Source of the DNA: Diadophis punctatus similis
Lineage: Eukaryota > Chordata > Lepidosauria > Squamata > Dipsadidae
DNA: 64,000 bases
Direction of reading: 5' to 3'
NCBI GenBank assembly: GCA_023053685.1
Contig: JALIGW010000002.1
Coordinates: forward strand, 249,558,856 to 249,622,855
Below the pieces are notes generated by a model. The model searched no databases. It saw only the letters and a list, made by a program, of their open reading frames with translations, and was not told the DNA's origin. Within the stretch, counting starts at the first letter, position 1, and the number at the start of each line of letters is the position of its first letter. Positions 58,801 through 64,000 of this stretch are shown piece by piece. Position numbers and translations under genes: made by a program.

Positions 58801-61030
58801 TTTATTTTTATTTTTTTGCAAATTTTGTTTTATTTTTCTCCACATTAAAAACATACATACATCATCATATACTTTCAATACAACTTAGTAAACATGTTCC
58901 TAAATATAATCATTCGTAATTTTAAATTTCATATCCATTTTATTTATATCTTTACTTTCGGTATATGTCATTTACCTTGTGCTGCCTCCTTTGTCTAATT
59001 TCATTACCTGGATTACACAAATTATATTATCTTCCAATTAAGTTTATCGCTATTGCTTATTTCTTCTGCTAATTGTTATATCTCTTGCTTCTTAAATCTA
59101 AGCCGTCGTGCTTCATTATCTTTCTTATATCTTTTACTCATCATTCGTTTTTCTTAACCCGTTTTCTCATAACTAAATGCCCCTAAAAATTCCACATTTA
59201 CCTATCTTCAAAAGAAAGTATCAATTCATATTAAATGCTTTATACATTACTATTGTCCTTTACAATGCAGGAGGAAATAGAAATTATTCAAGTTCCAAAA
59301 TTTCAACACACTAACATATTTCATTCATTATTCATTGTAATTTGTCTTTCGCTCTAATGGTACAAATATATATTTACTAATTTTAAATTTAATTCAACAA
59401 ATCCAATTTAAAATATTTAGTTCCTTAAATAAAAACTTATTCATTATCAATGTAAATTATCGACTACATTTACCAAAAAAAGATAATCATTCAAATTCCA
59501 AAATTTTCAGAAATTAACTCATTTCATCCATTTTTAGTTGTTATTCTTCCCTCCTAATAATACAGATATACATTTACCGATTTTAAATTTAATCCATCAA
59601 ATCAAACTTGCATCAACCATCTATATCAATAACTATATTTAGTAATTATCTATGTGCTTAAGTATTTAAGTAACTCTTGTACATTATCAATATTATCATC
59701 AAATATATTCAAAAATATGTTATATGTAAAAAAATAATAATAATCAAATAACAATCATCCATTTTCTTTAAAATTCCATCTTTTTAACCTTAGCTTCCCC
59801 TTTTTTTTCTTTCTTGTAACATTGTACCCCCAAATTCTTCCCCTCTCTCCTTTTTTCTTCTTTATATATGGTAATTGTATGGGTTTTCTTTTAACTCTCC
59901 TTACTCCCTTCCCCCTGCTTTCTTCTTCTTTTTTAATTTGCCATACCCAATACCTATATCCTCGCCCTATTCCCTTTTTGTCACTGTTAACCCCAGTGTA
60001 ATCATCATCAAGTTCAATGTAATTATTGATGTGTCCATTTTCAAAGTTCTCTCCCCTTTTATCTCTATCATTCTCTGAGTCTTCTTCCACCTGTTCTTCC
60101 TCTTCTGTCTCAAGAAGTACAATATGATCATTGGTCTGACCATTTTCAAAATTCTCTTCCCTTTTATCTCTATCGTTGTCTGTGTCTTCTTCCACCTGTT
60201 TTTCCTCTTCTAGTTTCTTCTTCTCTTTGCTGCTTTGTTTTTTGTTCCTTGCAATCATGTTTTCAAAGCCCTTACTGCGCTCAAGAGCTTTCTCTATTCC
60301 TTTTCTAAATCTATCTTCAAACTTCAAAAAGCATCTCTTTAAGTCTTCATAATAGTCCTTAAAAAGGCTATAAGTTCCTCATCTTCTAAAGCCTCCATAT
60401 TACCAAAATTACCGTTCACAAGTCTTTACTATCAGTCCAGCTGTCAAAAGATATCTGTCCCACAGCCTAGTATAGTCCTCTTCTTTCCACCCTAAGTAAG
60501 ATGTTTATTTTTGGCCTTTAACATTTAGTCTTTACACCTTTAATACATTGGAGTTGATTCAAAGTTCATTCAATCCCAGCGGATGAGATAGCTTTATATT
60601 TTCTCAAACTGTTCAGTGTTCCCAGTTCAAGGTCAGCAGCTGTTTAAACATCCACAAAAGTCTTCCACAGTAATAATTCCTCCAGCCAGCAGGTGGCACT
60701 CCTCATTAAGTCCATAAGTCTGTTCTTTCTGCTAATTAATATACTAATATAATTAAATCAATTCATGTTAGACCAAACATTTCTTAATTCAAAGTTAATT
60801 CAATATTTTCAAAGTTCTCAAAGGTTGGGCTTTAATTATGCCTTCTTTAAAGTTTTTCTTTCATAGCCTTCTGTGCTAAATAGCTGCTTCATTTCATTTT
60901 TTTGCCGGTCCTTTTGTTCCTATTTTAAACTTAAAAAAAATAAGAGTCCCAAATCTTCTCTTCGGCAAAATAACTCACCAGCTCAACTTCTGTTCTTCTA
61001 CTTATCTCTCTAGCACTTATCTTAGGTTTC
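58801..61030 (-). mobile_element. L1-like LINE region with ORF1-like frame
   Basis: An AT-rich block. The minus-strand frame 60327-59755 (190 codons) is strongly charged: MKFEDRFRKGIEKALERSKG at its start, two similar acidic repeats (EEEQVEEDSENDRDKRGENF), and a basic end (RKKKKGKLRLKRWNFKENG). A coiled-coil and charged layout suits LINE ORF1 nucleic-acid-binding proteins, and the downstream AT-rich sequence resembles a LINE 3' region. No RT was found. The assignment is by character only. Confidence 0.4.
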
Positions 61031-61043
61031 CTTTCCAGGTGAC

Positions 61044-61718
61044 TGTTGTGCCTTGGCCGCGTCCGGCGCCGAGTCTGGAGGATCCGGAGGACGCGGAGCC
61101 GCTCATGGTGCAGCAGTACCAGCCTATGTGCCTGGCACCAGAGACGGCTGGTGATGAGGACTCGGTGCCAGAGCAGGACGATCTCCCAGGACCTTCTGCA
61201 CCTGCGCAGCAGAGTTCTTCATCAGGAGATGAAGAACTCATGCTGAATGCCAGAGCACGCAGAGCAGCCAGAAGACAGGACTGGCTGAGTAAGCGTCGGT
61301 CCAATAGGAGGAAGCAGTGAGGGCTAATTGGGCCACGCCCTTCAGTGGCTATATTAGGCCATGGTAATTAGTGCTCATTGCTGAGAACAACAATTCACTG
61401 ACCGCAGCATATCCAGAGTTTCGTTTCTACGTGTTTGGGAATCTTATCACCAGCTTCTGCCAGCTTTATTCCGGGAAGCCAGCCAAGTTGTTCAGATAAG
61501 AATTAATGAGTCTTGCTTTGAACTTTTGTCTGTGTGCTATTTAACCCTCACGTAACCCAAAGAACCTTATTCCTGAAGACTTTCCGTTTGTGTTGTTTTG
61601 GACTTCTAAACCCTCTGAGTTTTACTAAGAAACTTTATTAGTAAAAGGAACCTTTTTGTTTGCCTCCCAACGACTGTGTGTGTGTGTTTCTGGGGGGTTG
61701 CGGTGCTGGGTCACAACA
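61044..61718 (+). mobile_element. 5' LTR of the Gypsy element
   Basis: A 675-bp segment starting tgttgtg and ending in the inverse cacaaca. It has a 'ggctatattagg' TATA-like box near 61349. Gag begins 46 bases after its end. The boundaries are from the terminal inverted heptamer alone and need the 3' LTR for confirmation. A 93-codon frame crosses it from a GTG at 61039 but has no early ATG, so I do not call it a gene. Confidence 0.7.
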
Positions 61719-61764
61719 GTTTGTTCTCAGCCCAAACTGACCACACACAAGCCCAGATTGCATA

Positions 61765-62721
61765 ATGGAGCAGCTTCAGGACGAGAATGCTCAACTTCGG
61801 CAGCAGCTGGCAATCATGAACGCTCAGTTAACAAGGCAGCAAAATCAGTTGGCAGCTGCTCCTGCGTTGGCCCCAGCCCAACGGACACGCTGCCCGATAG
61901 CCATGCCGGATAAGTTCCATGGTGACGAGGCTATGTTCCCGGCGTTCCTGGGCCAGTGCCAGTTGTTCATGTCTCTGAGGCCAGAGGATTTCCCCCACGA
62001 CCGGGACAAGGTGGGGTTTGTAATTAGCCTGCTGTCTGGAAATGCAGCACGTTGGGCCACCCCTCTACTGGTCCAGAACAGTCCCCTCCTCCAGGACTTT
62101 GGGCGTTTCTGCACTCATTTGGAGGAGATGTTCGCGGATCCAATTAAGGCCCAGACAGCGTGCAGGCAATTAAGGCAGCTGAGGCAAGGCCGGAGACCAC
62201 TCAGGGAATACATCAGTGAGTTCCGTCTCCTCAGCCAAGACTCGGCCTGGAATGAGGCAGCGTTGTTGGATGCCTTCCAGGAGGGCTTGGCAGACAGCAT
62301 CCAGGATGAGCTGGCACGCGTGGACATTCCTGCAACCACCCAAGAACTGGTGCGGCTCTGCTTGAAAATTGATGCCCGGTTGCAAGCGAGGAACGCACGC
62401 CGTGCTGCTCCGGCGCCTCTCGCGCCACCTGACGTCCCCGCTGTTCTGGCTCCACGTCGCGCTGCTCAGGCACCTCCTGTTCCCCGTGGACTTCCGTCGG
62501 CCCCGGCTCCCCGTGACGAGCCTATGGACCTTGGCGCTGTTCGGCCCCGCTTGACCGGCGCGGAAAAGGACAGACGCAGGGCAGGGGGGTTGTGTTTGTA
62601 TTGCGGCGACCCGGGCCATTTCGCTCGCTCGTGCCCTAGGAAGGGTCGGGGGCCCACCGCTTCTGGTCCTGCTCCACCGTCCCAGCCATCGCCGTCGGGA
62701 AACAGCCAGCGCCCGGCCTAG
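61765..62721 (+). CDS. gag: Gypsy gag polyprotein
   Basis: 318 codons from ATG 61765. An N-terminal coiled-coil (MEQLQDENAQLRQQLAIMNA) is followed by a capsid region with FHGDEAMFPAFLGQCQLFMS and LRQLRQGRRPLREYISEFRL, as in Gypsy and Sushi-type (PEG10/RTL) capsids. A proline-rich spacer leads to one CCHC zinc knuckle, CLYCGDPGHFARSC, at 62593-62634 for RNA packaging. It makes the virus-like particle. The stop at 62721 lies inside the pol frame, which is already open in a +1 frame. Confidence 0.93.
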   Translation: MEQLQDENAQLRQQLAIMNAQLTRQQNQLAAAPALAPAQRTRCPIAMPDKFHGDEAMFPAFLGQCQLFMSLRPEDFPHDRDKVGFVISLLSGNAARWATPLLVQNSPLLQDFGRFCTHLEEMFADPIKAQTACRQLRQLRQGRRPLREYISEFRLLSQDSAWNEAALLDAFQEGLADSIQDELARVDIPATTQELVRLCLKIDARLQARNARRAAPAPLAPPDVPAVLAPRRAAQAPPVPRGLPSAPAPRDEPMDLGAVRPRLTGAEKDRRRAGGLCLYCGDPGHFARSCPRKGRGPTASGPAPPSQPSPSGNSQRPA

Positions 62722-64000
62722 CGGAGACGCTGGGTCGGCATGCACACCGAAGGACTCCGGCTCAGCTGACGTGGATCCCGGTCCTCCGCGGCATCTGCTC
62801 TTGGACACCAAGGTCTTTATTGACCACCGGGACCGCGGCGTCTCCGCACACGCTTTGGTGGACTCCAGGGCAACCACCAATTTCATTGACGAGGCGTTCG
62901 CCCAGCATCTTGCCGTTCCCCTGTGCCCCGTGGACCCGCCGATGAGGGTGGAAACAATCGATGGCCGGGTGTTGCTGTCCGGTCCGATTAAGGCCATCAC
63001 GCAGCCGGTGCGCCTTTGCATTGGACGGCACGAGGAGGCCATCCAGTTTTACGTGACGTCGGGACTCCATTTCCCTTTGGTTCTCGGACTGGCGTGGCTG
63101 CGCACCCACGACCCTCAGGTTGTATGGTCCCAGAACTTCATTGCCTTCCCGAGTCTCCAGTGTGTGGACCATACGCGCCAGGTTTGTGCGGGCGCGGTAC
63201 CTGACCCTCCGGACATTTCACTCCCAGCTGAGTTTGCAGACTTCGCTGATGTGTTTAGCGAAAAGGAGGCGGACCAGTTGCCCCCGCACCGGCCCTACGA
63301 TTGCCCTGTGGATCTGATTCCCAACGCTCCGCTCCCTGTGGGCCGCCTCTATTCCATGTCAGAACCCGAACTGGCCGCACTGCGGGACTTTATCGATAAA
63401 AACCTGGCCAGGGGTTTCATCCGACCCTCCTCATCGCCCTTGTCTGCCCCCGTCCTCTTCGTCAAGAAGAAAACCGGGGACTTGCGCCTGTGCTGCGATT
63501 ATCGCAAGTTGAATGCCATCACAGTGCATAACCGGTACCCGTTGCCCCTCATCCCGGAGTTGATGGAACGCCTCCGCTCGGCGACCATCTTCACCAAATT
63601 GGACTTACGTGGCGCTTACAATTTGGTGCGTGTTCGTGAGGGGGACGAGTGGAAGACGGCGTTCGGAACCCGCTACGGTCATTTTGAGTATACGGTCATG
63701 CCGTTCGGCTTGACCAACACTCCGGCGGTGTTCCAGCATTTCATGAACGACATCTTTAGAGATTTGCTGGACCAGTTCGTTGTCGTGTACCTGGACGATA
63801 TTATGATTTATTCTACGTCCCGGAGCAGCCACATCCAACATATCCGTCAAGTCCTGCAGCGGTTGAGAGACCACCAGCTATACGCGAAATTAGAGAAATG
63901 CCAGTTTTTTCAGACGACTGTGGATTTCCTGGGCCATCGGATTTCGCCAGAAGGCATCGCCATGGACCGGGGCAAGGTCGAGGCCCTGAAAACCTGGCAA
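62708..64000 (+). CDS. pol: Gypsy pol polyprotein, partial (protease and RT)
   Basis: Open in the +1 frame relative to gag from at least 62708 to the window edge; it lacks an early ATG and would need a frameshift or another route for translation. The protease segment has ALVDSRATTNFIDEAF: the active-site triplet is DSR where the family has DSG or DTG (62861-62869), so the protease is probably inactive. The RT region has SSPLSAPVLFVKKKTGDLRL, DYRKLNAITVHNRYPLPLI, TKLDLRGAYNLVRV, MPFGLTNTPAVFQHFMNDIF and the catalytic YLDDIMIYS (63788-63814). RNase H and integrase would follow beyond 64000. Confidence 0.92.

Larger units (their letters stand above)
61044..64000 (+). mobile_element. Ty3/Gypsy LTR retrotransposon, 5' part
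   Basis: 5' LTR, gag and the start of pol; the element runs off the window. The frames are long and little damaged, so it is younger than the copy at 12219-15731. The left neighbour is the L1-like region. The target duplication cannot be tested because the 3' LTR is outside. Confidence 0.93.

Noticed and set aside
61039..61320. 93-codon frame within the Gypsy LTR
   Set aside because: It starts at GTG, has no early ATG, and lies in a U3-like region. It may be open by chance; the opposite strand is open too.

Overview
The window looks like nuclear DNA of a squamate reptile, most likely a snake. The evidence is the mixture of interspersed repeats: CR1, L2, Rex1-like, L1 and Bov-B LINEs, a tRNA-derived Sauria-type SINE, several hAT-like elements with 8-bp target duplications, and an ATTCT-tailed LINE of the kind reported in snakes. 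No bacterial or organellar gene is present. Species and chromosome cannot be told from the sequence.

The host content is a cluster of C2H2 zinc-finger (ZNF) genes, all on the minus strand. Three copies share one layout: a last exon with a long finger array (A, 1151-4159; B, 19018-21196; D, 39285-42069), and about 8 to 10 kb upstream a tiny first exon with a strong-context ATG and a consensus splice donor (A, 11379-11401; B, 28557-28579; D, 50171-50193). Sequence between these exons is also shared, including an old TIR transposon and an old CR1. The window therefore holds a tandem segmental duplication with a spacing of about 18 to 20 kb. A fourth finger exon (C, 37524-38504) and a small fragment (E, 58584-58800) form a second, more decayed subfamily. 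The arrays in B (16 fingers) and D (23 fingers) are open, but the linker in front of the fingers is interrupted in every copy. Array A is also broken by a hAT MITE. B carries four consecutive fingers that lost a zinc-binding cysteine and were then amplified. The only other host-like coding piece is one exon resembling exon 1 of biliverdin reductase B (36216-36330, plus strand).

The rest is mostly mobile DNA, region by region: 0.1-0.6 kb L2 end; 5-9 kb TIR elements, a Bov-B end, an L1 split by a 1.6-kb foldback hAT, a GA tract; 9-11 kb CR1 and SINE; 12-16 kb degenerate Ty3/Gypsy; 16-18.6 kb SINE, an ERV solo LTR, a TA-flanked MITE; 21-28 kb CR1 and nested hAT elements; 29-31.4 kb two GC-rich hairpin hAT elements; 32-35.4 kb a long L2; 36-37.5 kb BLVRB-like exon and hAT MITEs; 43-50 kb a CR1 interrupted by a nearly open L2 and a Rex1-like LINE; 51-58.5 kb L1, hAT, hairpin repeats, an L2 and a foldback composite; 58.8-61 kb an L1-like ORF1 region; 61.0-64.0 kb the 5' part of a Ty3/Gypsy element with 5' LTR, gag and pol running off the edge.

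The pieces fit a familiar pattern: finger genes duplicating in tandem inside a repeat-dense region, with later TE insertions that differ between copies and so order the events. No unmistakably new system is seen. The best leads are the amplified zinc-null fingers, the TE-dated ZNF duplication, the GC-rich hairpin hAT family carrying splice donors, and the large foldback composite.
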